From positions 372,001-436,000 of the forward strand of contig NZ_CP073578.1 in the NCBI RefSeq assembly GCF_018199995.1: a DNA stretch of 64,000 nucleotides. Reading direction: 5' to 3'. Of the stretch, positions 35,240 through 49,209 are shown piece by piece. Each line of letters begins with the position of its first letter. The stretch's first letter is position 1. The notes under the pieces are model-generated. The model did not search any database, was not told the origin of the DNA, and worked only from the letters and a program-made list of their open reading frames with translations. A program made the translations under genes and the position numbers. The stretch is from Photobacterium sp. GJ3 (GTDB lineage Bacteria > Pseudomonadota > Gammaproteobacteria > Enterobacterales > Vibrionaceae).

Positions 35240-35832
35240 TCAGGCAAGCGCTGTTGCAGGTGTGTTTTCCACCGCAACCTGAGATTGAAGCAAGCCAGCC
35301 ACCCGCTGGCCGAGATGCGCCGCTGTTTTGAGATCGGCTTCACTGAGTTCACCGTTTGGTGTGTGGCCGCTTGCGCCGAGCTGGCGACCCATCGGATTGA
35401 TTCGTTTATCATCATAGCCGTAAGGCATGTCCATCCCAACCCACAGCATCCCGTGCTGCATCGCGAGAATCATGAGGTAATTCAGGGTACTGTCCTGTTC
35501 GCCCCCTGACTGCCACCGACAGTAAAACCGGCGGCCAGTTTATTGCGCCAACCCTGTCCGCTCCAGCTGTCGCTGCTGGCATCTGCAAACGCTTTAAACT
35601 GGGCGGCAGGGCCACCCATATAAGTCGGCGTGCCAAAGATAATGGCGTCTGCCTGTTGCAGGCTGGCAAACAGAGCCGGATCGTTAAAGCGACCCTGCTG
35701 AATGGCGTCCCCGGAAATCCGGTAGCTGATCACCTGGATGTCGGCTTGCGTTTGGGCTCCCCGGGTGATGGCTTCAGCCATCTGGTGGGTTGCACCAGTG
35801 CCGGAATAGTAAATCAAAGCAATAGTTTTCAT
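35240..35832 (-). CDS. flavodoxin-fold NAD(P)H:quinone oxidoreductase, WrbA-like (frameshifted)
   Basis: Repaired length 197 residues. FMN-binding loop SGTGATHQMAEAI near the N-terminus, second flavin loop GTPTYMGGPAAQFKAFAD, and the C-terminal GRQLGASGH typical of flavodoxin-like quinone reductases (WrbA and relatives). It probably reduces quinones by two electrons. The frame breaks in the C5 run 35502-35506; a sixth G on the coding strand gives GGSQGGEQDSTLNYLMIL and joins both parts. Last gene of a three-gene operon with a questin-oxidase-like and a VOC gene, suggesting handling of quinoid or aromatic compounds (inference). Confidence 0.83.
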
Positions 35833-35843
35833 GCGGTGTTCCT

Positions 35844-36833
35844 TTATTGTTCTTCGTGTGAGGCCTGTTTCATCTGAATCGCGGCCAGATACTCATTGAA
35901 TGAAAAAGTCTGATACAGGCGGCTGCAACTGTAGGTCAGCTTGATCGTGTGGTCGTCTGACAGCGAGGTCACGGTGTCAAACCAGCGTTCCCACTCAGGT
36001 TGGATATCTGCCACAGGTTCTGTCGGGAGAGGCGTCATGGTTTCCGCTGAACAGAAAGCGGCGACATAAGCCTGCCAGTAACAGGCCAGTGCCTGCCTGC
36101 GATCTGCGATATAGGGCATGAGCTGCAACAAAGCATCAAAGCCGGTGACCCCGTGCAGCAGAGTAAAGTCCCCGCTTGCCAGGTAGGCACGAATGATCAA
36201 CCGGGCCATCTCGGTTTCATTCAGGGTTTCCGGCACTGCCGCCAGCGACTGATAGTCCGGATGTGCGATGACTTCGCCAATGCGCTCGGTGATGATCCAC
36301 GGCTGTATCTGGACATCACGGAAACACTGATACGCTGCGGTCAGCTGTTCATCGGGCCGATAACGGTCTGTGAAGGTTAACTGTCCTAACGACTGGTATT
36401 CACTGGCCCAGTAAGCCAGCGCGATAGCAATTTCATCGTCATTGTCTGCTTCCAGCGCGTAACTGAGGCGAATCAAGGCGTGAAAGGCGCTGGCGGCAAG
36501 TCCGGGCAGTAAGATCGGCAACCATTCCCGCAGGACAGTATTCACATCTTGAAGGGCGATTTGTTGACGAAACTGCTGGAGAAAGGCCGGGAAACTGTCG
36601 CGATCCGCCAGTGCTGGCGTTGCGTGCCGGGGTGGGATCGTTTGACGGATCGGCCGTAAGTTCGGCGCATAGGCCTGATAAAAATGGTCCAGCTGGTGTG
36701 GACTGGCACCGCAGCGTGCCAATGCGATGAGTGCCATGGGTAAATGATTCGACAGGTCCGGTCCGTAAATGGGATCGAACTCTAACCCTTGCTCAATCAG
36801 CGTCAGGCATTCGGCGTGAATGGGAGAATACAT
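35844..36833 (-). CDS. questin oxidase-like family protein (DUF4243)
   Basis: 329 residues, soluble, mostly helical, no signal peptide. The early SNHLPMALIALARCGASPHQLDHFYQAY, the central SAFHALIRLSYALEADND and the later HGVTGFDALL segments fit the questin oxidase-like/DUF4243 family, whose fungal members include the AflY-type Baeyer-Villiger-related oxidases. Bacterial members have no proven activity. Conserved histidines in these three blocks are candidate active-site residues. Sits 11 bases upstream of the flavodoxin gene and 24 bases downstream of the VOC gene, all on the minus strand. Confidence 0.65.
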   Translation of the reverse strand: MYSPIHAECLTLIEQGLEFDPIYGPDLSNHLPMALIALARCGASPHQLDHFYQAYAPNLRPIRQTIPPRHATPALADRDSFPAFLQQFRQQIALQDVNTVLREWLPILLPGLAASAFHALIRLSYALEADNDDEIAIALAYWASEYQSLGQLTFTDRYRPDEQLTAAYQCFRDVQIQPWIITERIGEVIAHPDYQSLAAVPETLNETEMARLIIRAYLASGDFTLLHGVTGFDALLQLMPYIADRRQALACYWQAYVAAFCSAETMTPLPTEPVADIQPEWERWFDTVTSLSDDHTIKLTYSCSRLYQTFSFNEYLAAIQMKQASHEEQ

Positions 36834-36857
36834 ATTCAGAGCTCCTTCCGTGTCGGT

Positions 36858-37274
36858 TTACCGGGAATAATCATTGCGCTGCGAAGGTGCGTCACTCAGG
36901 TACTGCGTGAACTCCCACTCGATCCCATCCCGATCATAAAAGTAAATCCGCGTGCGCCAGGGATGGCTGGTCTCCAAATCATTTTCCCGGTATCCGGCAC
37001 GAAGTAACCGGTCGCGCACCTGTGCCACATCGTCAACGACCAGACCAATATGGTTGATCCCCAGATCCCGGTAGGGGGTGCGATCAATCGCATCGCGTTC
37101 AACCACCTCCTGCAGCGCCAGATAAGTTTCATCTGTGCCGATATGGCACCAACGGTACATTGGCTGCTGTCCCTGATGGCGGACGGTAAATTCCGGGATC
37201 GCGGTCTGCAGAAATTGGATCGTGTTTTCCAGATGACGGACGGTGAGGTTGGCATGTTCAACGTAGGGTTTCAT
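36858..37274 (-). CDS. VOC family protein (glyoxalase/dioxygenase fold)
   Basis: 138 residues forming two beta-alpha-beta-beta-beta modules. Possible metal ligands are His7 (EHANLTV), His near residue 75 (INHIGLVV) and Glu near residue 119 (GIEWEFTQY), the positions usual for vicinal-oxygen-chelate enzymes. Substrate unknown. First gene of an operon with the questin-oxidase-like and flavodoxin-like genes. Its promoter region carries two phased 18-bp direct repeats. Close relatives are often annotated as glyoxalase or bleomycin-resistance proteins, but no such activity should be assumed. Confidence 0.8.
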   Translation of the reverse strand: MKPYVEHANLTVRHLENTIQFLQTAIPEFTVRHQGQQPMYRWCHIGTDETYLALQEVVERDAIDRTPYRDLGINHIGLVVDDVAQVRDRLLRAGYRENDLETSHPWRTRIYFYDRDGIEWEFTQYLSDAPSQRNDYSR

Positions 37275-37305
37275 GGTGCCTCCTGGCTTGTGTGATGCAC
37301 TTGTT

Positions 37306-37364
37306 AGTAAAGTATTTTGTTTACATATTAGTATGAAACCTGATTAAGTAAAGTTTTTTGTTTA
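37306..37364. repeat. two phased 18-bp direct repeats before the VOC operon
   Basis: AGTAAAGTATTTTGTTTA (37306-37323) and AGTAAAGTTTTTTGTTTA (37347-37364) differ at one base and are offset by 41 bp, close to four helical turns. The first is itself a partial palindrome (GTAAA ... TTTAC). Located 32-90 bases upstream of the VOC start: a likely operator pair for an unknown regulator. Confidence 0.6.
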
Positions 37365-37442
37365 TTTAATGGCGTCGTGACTTTCTCATCTGTTTGATTG
37401 GGTATAGCATGGAATCCGCTTACAGAATCTTTGGAGAATGGC

Positions 37443-38039
37443 ATGGATCATCTGTTACAGGACTTGGCGCCACTGATGCAGGAATACGGCTATGCAGTGC
37501 TGGCGCTGGCCATCGCGGTTGAAGGGCTGGGGATTCCAGCCCCCGGTCAGTCTTTGTTGATTGTCGCCAGCTACTTATCAGTGAGTGGCACGTTTTCACT
37601 GCCCTCTGTCTTACTGGTGGCTGGCTCGGCCAGCTGGCTGGGGAATACGGCCGGTTACCTGGTGGGATCGAAATTTTCTCATGTTGTAGAACAACGGGGA
37701 TGGCTCAAACCCGCTTCAGTCAAGAAGGTGCACCGCTTTATCGACAAGTACGGCGTCATGGGGTTGATTCTCAGCCGGTTTCTTGAAGGGCTGAAGCAAT
37801 TGATGTGTCTGGGATGTGGCATGGCGCAAATGCCGAAGCATCACTTTCTGGTCGGCAATACACTGGCGGTCGGGATTTGGCTGTTGGTGTTTGGGATGGG
37901 ACCTGCGTATTTTCATGATGAAATCGGGCAGATTGGCTTATTTTACCAGCGGCATCAGCATGGATTCTGGGCTGTAGCCGTTTTTGCAGGACTGGCGCTG
38001 TGCTGGTGGCTGGTGCGCAGACGCCGTCCTGCGAATTAA
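37443..38039 (+). CDS. DedA family membrane protein
   Basis: 198 residues from ATG 37443 (GGAG just upstream); the frame is open to 37398. Hydrophobic N-terminal re-entrant segment with the DedA signature [14 protein letters not shown], the FxxR-like [20 protein letters not shown] region and C-terminal membrane helices. DedA proteins are SNARE-associated-fold inner membrane proteins linked to phospholipid flipping and envelope integrity; the exact role of this one is unknown. Convergent with the TRIC gene with a one-base gap. Confidence 0.85.
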   Translation: MDHLLQDLAPLMQEYGYAVLALAIAVEGLGIPAPGQSLLIVASYLSVSGTFSLPSVLLVAGSASWLGNTAGYLVGSKFSHVVEQRGWLKPASVKKVHRFIDKYGVMGLILSRFLEGLKQLMCLGCGMAQMPKHHFLVGNTLAVGIWLLVFGMGPAYFHDEIGQIGLFYQRHQHGFWAVAVFAGLALCWWLVRRRRPAN

Positions 38040-38040
38040 A

Positions 38041-38663
38041 TCAGGTAGATGAAGAGTTTCGCAGTGAGAAGGTCGGCAGAGACAAGTGCCAGCGAATCGC
38101 TGCCAGACGGATCGACAAGGTGGTCGCGATACCGCCCAGGCTCGCAACCGCAGTGTCCAGCCCGAAGTGCAGACCCAGCGTGTGGACAATGCCCCCAGAA
38201 TACAGGCCGTGGCATAGACTTCAGTCCGCAGGACCATCGGGACTTCACGGGCCAGCACGTCCCGGATCACCCCGCCGCCACAACCGGTGATCACGCCCAT
38301 AATGACGGCCACCATCGGGGAAGCGCCAAAACGCAGGGCTTTTTCCACCCCAATAGCGACAAAGACCGCCAGACCAATGGCATCGGCAACCGGCAGGAAG
38401 TACCAGGGCATTTTTCGTGGATTCTGAATCGCCAGCATGGCCAGCAGACAGGTGCCGAAAATCACCCAGAGATAGGTGGTATCCGTGATCCAGAACACGG
38501 GCGTTGCCCCCAGCGCCATATCGCGGATTGTGCCGCCGCCAATGGCTGTCACACAGGCCAGCACCACGACCCCAAACGGGTCCATTCTCAACCGGCCCGC
38601 CAGTAAAATGCCGGAAATGGCAAATACAGCGGTGCCAAACATATCAAGCGTGTAAATCAGCAT
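38041..38663 (-). CDS. TRIC/UPF0126 family membrane protein, YadS-like (frameshifted)
   Basis: Repaired length 207 residues, identical to the usual YadS length. Seven predicted membrane helices with the internal duplication marked by [13 protein letters not shown] and [14 protein letters not shown]. Family members form trimeric cation channels or, in some bacteria, transport glycine. The frame breaks in the C5 run at 38192-38196; a sixth G restores [24 protein letters not shown] and the normal C-terminus ([14 protein letters not shown]). Without it the frame runs wrongly into dedA to 37938. Follows btuF as in E. coli (mtn-btuF-yadS). Confidence 0.85.
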
Positions 38664-38799
38664 AGGGTTCCTGCATACAGCCAGTCATCACTGACCGCGA
38701 TATCTGGCTGAACTGATCACGGTCAAAAGCGGCTGAGATTGTACGGTGAAATGTAAGACTGACAACAGATTGCGCTGGCTTTGTGAACTCTTTCACACC

Positions 38800-39651
38800 C
38801 TATTTGCTTGTCTGTTTGCGCACTTCATCGAGTTGCTTACAGATAATTTCCGCAGCTTTTAATGCGCGGGGCGTCGGGCGATTGAGCCAGTCAGCCTGAA
38901 CCTGATAGAGATGTTGATGTTTCACTGCCGGCAATTGTTCCTGCCAGGGTTGCCACAAATTGAACACGCTCTGATCCGGACCGCCGTGGCCGAAGGTGGC
39001 AAAAAGCGCCTGCGGCTGACGTATCAGCACCTGTTCTCTGGAAATCTGAGGATAAGCCACCGGGCTGTCGGCAAAAATATTCTGCCCGCCGCAAAGGCTG
39101 AACACCTGACTGGGCCAGCTGTCCCCCGACATTGACATCAGTGGCGAGTGGCCGAGCTGATAGAAAAAACGGACGGGTGATTTCTGCCCGTATGCAGCGG
39201 CCAGTCTGGATTGGGTCTGGCGAAAATCTGCCGCAGCTTTGCGGGCCACAACAGGATCGTCGGCAAACTGACCCAGTGCGTCCAGACTGTCTGCAATGGC
39301 ATCCAGGCTGGTGGGATGAGAGTAAAAAATCTCAATCCCGAGCTGTGTCAGTTTTGCCATTTCACGGGGAGGATTCCCGCCTTGCCAAGCCAGAATCAGA
39401 TCCGGCTTCAGCGCCAGAATACGCTCAAGCTTGATCCCCCGGTGATTGGCGACCCGTTCCAGCGCCAGAGCAGCAGGCGGATAATCACTGTAATCACTGG
39501 CGGCCACCAGTTTGTCGCCCAGTCCGGCAGCATAGGCCAGCTCCGTGGTATGCGGTGCCAGGCTGATGATACGTTGCGGTTTGGCTGAGGTTGCTTGTGC
39601 CAGTGTTGAAGCCAGACACAGGAGCAGCAGCAGAGCACGGACAGGTTTCAC
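38800..39651 (-). CDS. btuF: cobalamin ABC transporter substrate-binding protein BtuF
   Basis: 283 residues. Periplasmic vitamin B12-binding protein with signal peptide (LLLLLCLASTLAQA-TSAKP) and the class III fold: IISLAPHTTELAYAAG, LILAWQGGNPP, and SGDSWPSQVFSLCGGQNIFAD. A longer frame starts at 39705, but the GTG at 39651 overlaps the stop of the CbiB-like gene as GTGA and starts directly at the signal peptide, so it is preferred. Delivers B12 to BtuCD, whose genes are not here. Confidence 0.87.
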   Translation of the reverse strand: MKPVRALLLLLCLASTLAQATSAKPQRIISLAPHTTELAYAAGLGDKLVAASDYSDYPPAALALERVANHRGIKLERILALKPDLILAWQGGNPPREMAKLTQLGIEIFYSHPTSLDAIADSLDALGQFADDPVVARKAAADFRQTQSRLAAAYGQKSPVRFFYQLGHSPLMSMSGDSWPSQVFSLCGGQNIFADSPVAYPQISREQVLIRQPQALFATFGHGGPDQSVFNLWQPWQEQLPAVKHQHLYQVQADWLNRPTPRALKAAEIICKQLDEVRKQTSK

Positions 39652-40603
39652 AGCAGGCTCCCCATCAGAAACATGAACAGACTCTGCATCATGACCCAGC
39701 TCCAAAGACGTTGCTGAAGCAGCCGATCGATTTGCGACAGATGTAATGCAGCCGGGGCAATCCGGCCACCCAGCCGCGGGCGCTCCATTTTACTGCTGTC
39801 ATAGACTGCCGGCCCCCCAAGGCTAAGTGAAGTTTGTGCCCGGTCGCAGTCAGCAGCCAGCCCGGTCCGGGCAGTTGCCAGTTTTCCCCTTGCTCTCGGA
39901 TGCCGCGAAAGGCCTCCCGGCTGTTCTGTCCCAGGCTGATCACCACAGCGAGTAAGCGCAGCGGGATAATATCCAGCGTCGCCAGAATCCGGATGGCAGG
40001 CAATCCAAAATATTGGAACTGGCTGCGGCTGGGCGACCAGCAGCGGGCCAGACTCACGGCAAGCCGATACAAAATAGCGCCGAATCCACCGGCAATGGCA
40101 TACCAGAACAGCACGCCGGCCACCTGTCGTCCGTAACTGAGCAACTGGGTTTCCGCGCAGGCTTTGCCCAGTCCCAGCAGGGATAAGTTGTCGGTTTTCC
40201 GGTTGAGGGCCAGCGCAAGCAAGTCGCGGCAGCTTTGCTTATCCTCCCGGCTGTACGCCTGAATAAACTGGTGGCTGAAGGTCCGGCTTTCTTTCCAGCC
40301 CAGCGCCAGCCAGAGCAGCACCAGGTGAAACAGGCTGTCGAACCAGACCAGTTGATAAAACGCAACCAGCAACACCAGCACGGTCAGCCACATCAGCGAC
40401 CAGGCCAGCAGGCCGGAGAGGATTCGCTGCCTTGGCGTATCGGTGTCCTGATTGACGCGCAGGGCGATCTGAATCGCCAGTTGCTGCCAGGTGTGCAGGG
40501 GATGAAAACTGGCCGGGACAGGCAGCAGCCAGTGTAATGCCAGCGCTCCCCACATGGCGAGCAGGGTCGGATGTTGATTGAGGAGCGCAAGCAAGTCGTT
40601 CAT
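39648..40603 (-). CDS. CbiB/CobD-like cobamide-synthesis membrane protein (frameshifted)
   Basis: Repaired length 318 residues with about five membrane helices. The KACAETQLLSYGRQVAGVLFWYAIAGGFGAILYR block and the C-terminal LGGPAVYDSSKMERPRLGG match adenosylcobinamide-phosphate synthase (CbiB). The frame breaks in the C6 run 39813-39818; a seventh G on the coding strand recovers the motif and an end at 39648 that overlaps the btuF start. As given, it runs wrongly to 39689. In Vibrio a CbiB-like gene commonly sits between mtnN and btuF. It may act in cobinamide salvage rather than full synthesis (inference). Confidence 0.83.
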
Positions 40604-41304
40604 TACGCGTTCAGCAGTGCTGCCATTTTTACCACCATGGCTGAAGAGCTTTTCGCAGCCAGCGGCAGGAATTCTTCGAAACTCATTGGGGATTCTTTAT
40701 CAGCGACATCGGAAATGGCACGGACGACCACGAATGGCACATTGAACTGATGGCAGGCCTGCGCGATGGCGGCAGCTTCCATTTCAACAGCAACCACTTG
40801 CGGGAAGTGAGTGCGAATGCGTTCCTGTTGCGCAGCGCTGCAAACAAATGCATCGCCGGTGCAAATCAGGCCGCGTACGGCGTGTGTGGACTCATCGAGC
40901 TGAGCCAGCGCCTGTTCAGCGGTTTGCATGAGTTTTTCGTCAGACAGAAAAGCCGCAGGCTGTTGTGCCATCTGGCCGATTTCATAGCCGAATGCGGTCA
41001 CATCGGCATCGTGATAACGCACTTCGGTTGAGATCACGACATCACCGACGTTCAGGCTGCTGTCGAAACCACCGGCAGAACCTGTGTTCAGCACGACATC
41101 CGGCTCAAAGATTTCCAGCAGCACTGCAGTCCCGACAGCCGCTGCCACTTTACCAATGCCAGATTGCAGCAGGACAACGTCCGCACCGTTCAGGGTGCCG
41201 GTATAAAAAGTACAGCCGCCTTTTTTCAGTGTTTCACAGTGGTCCAGCTGATCTTTCAGGATGGCAACTTCCTGCTCCATTGCGCCGATAATGCCGATTT
41301 TCAT
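40603..41304 (-). CDS. mtnN: 5'-methylthioadenosine/S-adenosylhomocysteine nucleosidase
   Basis: 233 residues. Hydrolyses MTA and SAH to adenine plus methylthioribose or S-ribosylhomocysteine (EC 3.2.2.9), feeding methionine recycling and autoinducer-2 production with LuxS. The N-terminal [40 protein letters not shown] (purine/ribose contact) and the catalytic aspartate in RAISDVAD are present. Its stop shares one base with the start of the CbiB-like gene (TAATG), so the four genes mtnN, cbiB-like, btuF and TRIC form one operon. Confidence 0.95.
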   Translation of the reverse strand: MKIGIIGAMEQEVAILKDQLDHCETLKKGGCTFYTGTLNGADVVLLQSGIGKVAAAVGTAVLLEIFEPDVVLNTGSAGGFDSSLNVGDVVISTEVRYHDADVTAFGYEIGQMAQQPAAFLSDEKLMQTAEQALAQLDESTHAVRGLICTGDAFVCSAAQQERIRTHFPQVVAVEMEAAAIAQACHQFNVPFVVVRAISDVADKESPMSFEEFLPLAAKSSSAMVVKMAALLNA

Positions 41305-41416
41305 TGATGTGATCTCTCGTTAAATTAAACCGCACTGTGGCGGCGAATGGGGGAGATTGTAGCAATGCCTGCCAGCAGAGAAAAGGCGACAGAGATGGAG
41401 AATCCCTGAAGGACAA

Positions 41417-41447
41417 AAATAAAAAAGCGAGCGGAAGACCGCTCGCT
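41417..41447 (-). terminator. terminator of the gltB-gltD operon
   Basis: Nine-base stem agcgagcgg / ccgctcgct with a 4-base loop. On the minus strand it is followed by TTTTTTATTTTT. Ends 20 bases after the gltD stop. Confidence 0.87.
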
Positions 41448-41467
41448 CGACTCGATGATGGACAGCC

Positions 41468-47353
<5,886 letters not shown>

Positions 47354-47736
47354 TGCAACTCTCCCTTGCGCCTGCTCCTTTGAGCAGGGTTACTGCATAA
47401 TTATGACAATCTCCCTGATTGTCACCTTTGCTTCCAGCAGCCTTTCAAACTAACGGCAAATTACAAAAAGGTCAAATTTTCTTTAATTCTGGTCATAAAT
47501 TCTGAATAATTCAAAGTCATTAATTTATCTGTATGATTTGTATCGGATTAATATTTTTTTGAAATATTTTGTTTACAATTGGGAGGCCGTAAATCATGAC
47601 TTTTTTGCGGTAAAACTCAGCCGTTTTCAGGTCTGGGTTAAAATCCTGTTAAAAAGGATAAAACACTGATTCATTTTAAATAAAAAAGCCAGCTCGCAGG
47701 AGCTGGCTAATAATTTTAGGATAATATCCAGTTGAA
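47354..47736. other. promoter region of the first gltBD operon
   Basis: About 380 bases, strongly AT-rich (47460-47580), with no gene. It holds the promoter of gltB on the minus strand and the terminator of the upstream gltD at its right end. AT-tracts such as aattctgaataattcaaag suggest binding by a global regulator such as Lrp, but no site can be named with confidence. Confidence 0.5.
47681..47708 (-). terminator. terminator of the second glutamate synthase operon
   Basis: Nine-base stem agccagctc / gagctggct, loop GCAG. On the minus strand it is followed by TTTTTTATTT, 28 bases after the gltD-type stop. Confidence 0.87.
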
Positions 47737-49209
47737 TTAGGATTCTGACAGCATAAGTGAATGGTCTTTCGCTTCCAGCTTAGAATCACCCATCAGGTAA
47801 GCATCAATTTCGCGGGCACATTCCCGGCCTTCATTGATGCATCGCACGACAAGTGACTGCCCGGTCCGCATATCGCCAGCAGCAAATACGCCAGGCTGAC
47901 TGGTCGAGAATCCCTGCGTCGCGACATTCCCGCGTTCATCCAGTGCAATGTCCAGCTGGGCCAGCACACCGTGCGGTTCCGGATGCAGGAATCCCATGGC
48001 CAGGAATGCCAGATCACAGGGAATCACACGCTCAGAACCCGGGACTTCGGTGAAGCCCGGACGTTCACCCGGTTTGGCCTGATTCCAGGTGATATCCGCG
48101 ATGCGCAGGGCCGTCAGCTGACCCGCATCGTTGCCGATGAATTCTTTGGTCAGAATATTCCAGTAACGATCGCAGCCTTCTTCATGGGAAGTCGAGGTGC
48201 GCATAATCATCGGATAGGCTGGCCAGGGCTGATTCGCCGGACGCTTTTCAGGCGGCGTCGGCATGATTTCGACCTGAGTAATGCTGGCTGCGCCGTGACG
48301 GTTCGAGGTACCAACACAGTCAGAGCCCGTGTCACCGCCACCAATGACGACCACATGTTTGCCCGCGGCATGGATTTCTGCAGTTTTCAGATCCATGTTG
48401 TTGGCGCGGCGGTTGTTCTGACCCAGAAACGCCATTGCAAAGTGCACGCCGTTCAGCTCCCGGCCCGGGATCGGCAGGTTGCGCGGAACCGTGGAACCAC
48501 CGGTCAGCAGCACGACATCGTGCTGTTTGCGCAGTTCACGGGCGTCAATATCCACGCCGATGTGCGCATTCACCACAAATTTGATGCCTGCCTGTGCCAT
48601 CAGATCCAGTTTCCGGTCAATCACAGCCATGCTGAGTTTGAAATCCGGAATACCAAAGCGCAGCAGGCCGCCTATTTTTTCGTCCCGTTCGTAGACGGTA
48701 ACGGTGTGGCCGGCGCTGTTGAGCTGTTCAGCTGCTGCCAGCCCTGACGGGCCGGAGCCGATAATCGCCACGCTTTTGCCGGTGCGGCTGCGCGGGGTTT
48801 TTGGCTTTGCGTAGCCTTCACGGTATGCGGTTTCAACGATGGTCTTCTCTATGTTACAGATGGTAATCGGATCCTGATTGATCCCCAGAACACAGGCGCT
48901 CTCACAGGGCGCCGGACAAACCCGCCCGGTGAACTCCGGGAAGTTGTTGGTCGAACTCAGGATATGCCAGGCTTCTTCCCAGCTGTCCCGGTAGACCGCA
49001 TCGTTGAATTCAGGAATGATATTCCCGATTGGACATCCGTTGTGACAGAAAGGCACGCCGCAGTCCATGCAGCGAGATGCCTGTGTGCCAATTTTGCTGC
49101 CAAATTCGTTGTTCAGCACGAATTCTTTGTTGTCCTGAATACGGACTTCAGGGGCAATTTTCGACGGCAGTTCGCGGCCGTGTTCGAGAAATCCGGTTGC
49201 CTTACCCAT
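47737..49209 (-). CDS. gltD: glutamate synthase small subunit (second operon)
   Basis: 490 residues. Same reaction role as the other small subunit but from a different lineage: MGKATGFLEHGRELP start, Fe-S motifs CMDCGVPFCHNGCPIGN and CPAPCESACVLGINQDPITI, FAD motif GSGPSGLAAAEQLNSAGH, NADPH motif VIGGGDTGSDCVGTSNRHGA. This form is like GltD of Bacillus, cyanobacteria and many proteobacteria. Its start overlaps the large-subunit stop by eight bases, so it is translationally coupled. Confidence 0.92.
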   Translation of the reverse strand: MGKATGFLEHGRELPSKIAPEVRIQDNKEFVLNNEFGSKIGTQASRCMDCGVPFCHNGCPIGNIIPEFNDAVYRDSWEEAWHILSSTNNFPEFTGRVCPAPCESACVLGINQDPITICNIEKTIVETAYREGYAKPKTPRSRTGKSVAIIGSGPSGLAAAEQLNSAGHTVTVYERDEKIGGLLRFGIPDFKLSMAVIDRKLDLMAQAGIKFVVNAHIGVDIDARELRKQHDVVLLTGGSTVPRNLPIPGRELNGVHFAMAFLGQNNRRANNMDLKTAEIHAAGKHVVVIGGGDTGSDCVGTSNRHGAASITQVEIMPTPPEKRPANQPWPAYPMIMRTSTSHEEGCDRYWNILTKEFIGNDAGQLTALRIADITWNQAKPGERPGFTEVPGSERVIPCDLAFLAMGFLHPEPHGVLAQLDIALDERGNVATQGFSTSQPGVFAAGDMRTGQSLVVRCINEGRECAREIDAYLMGDSKLEAKDHSLMLSES

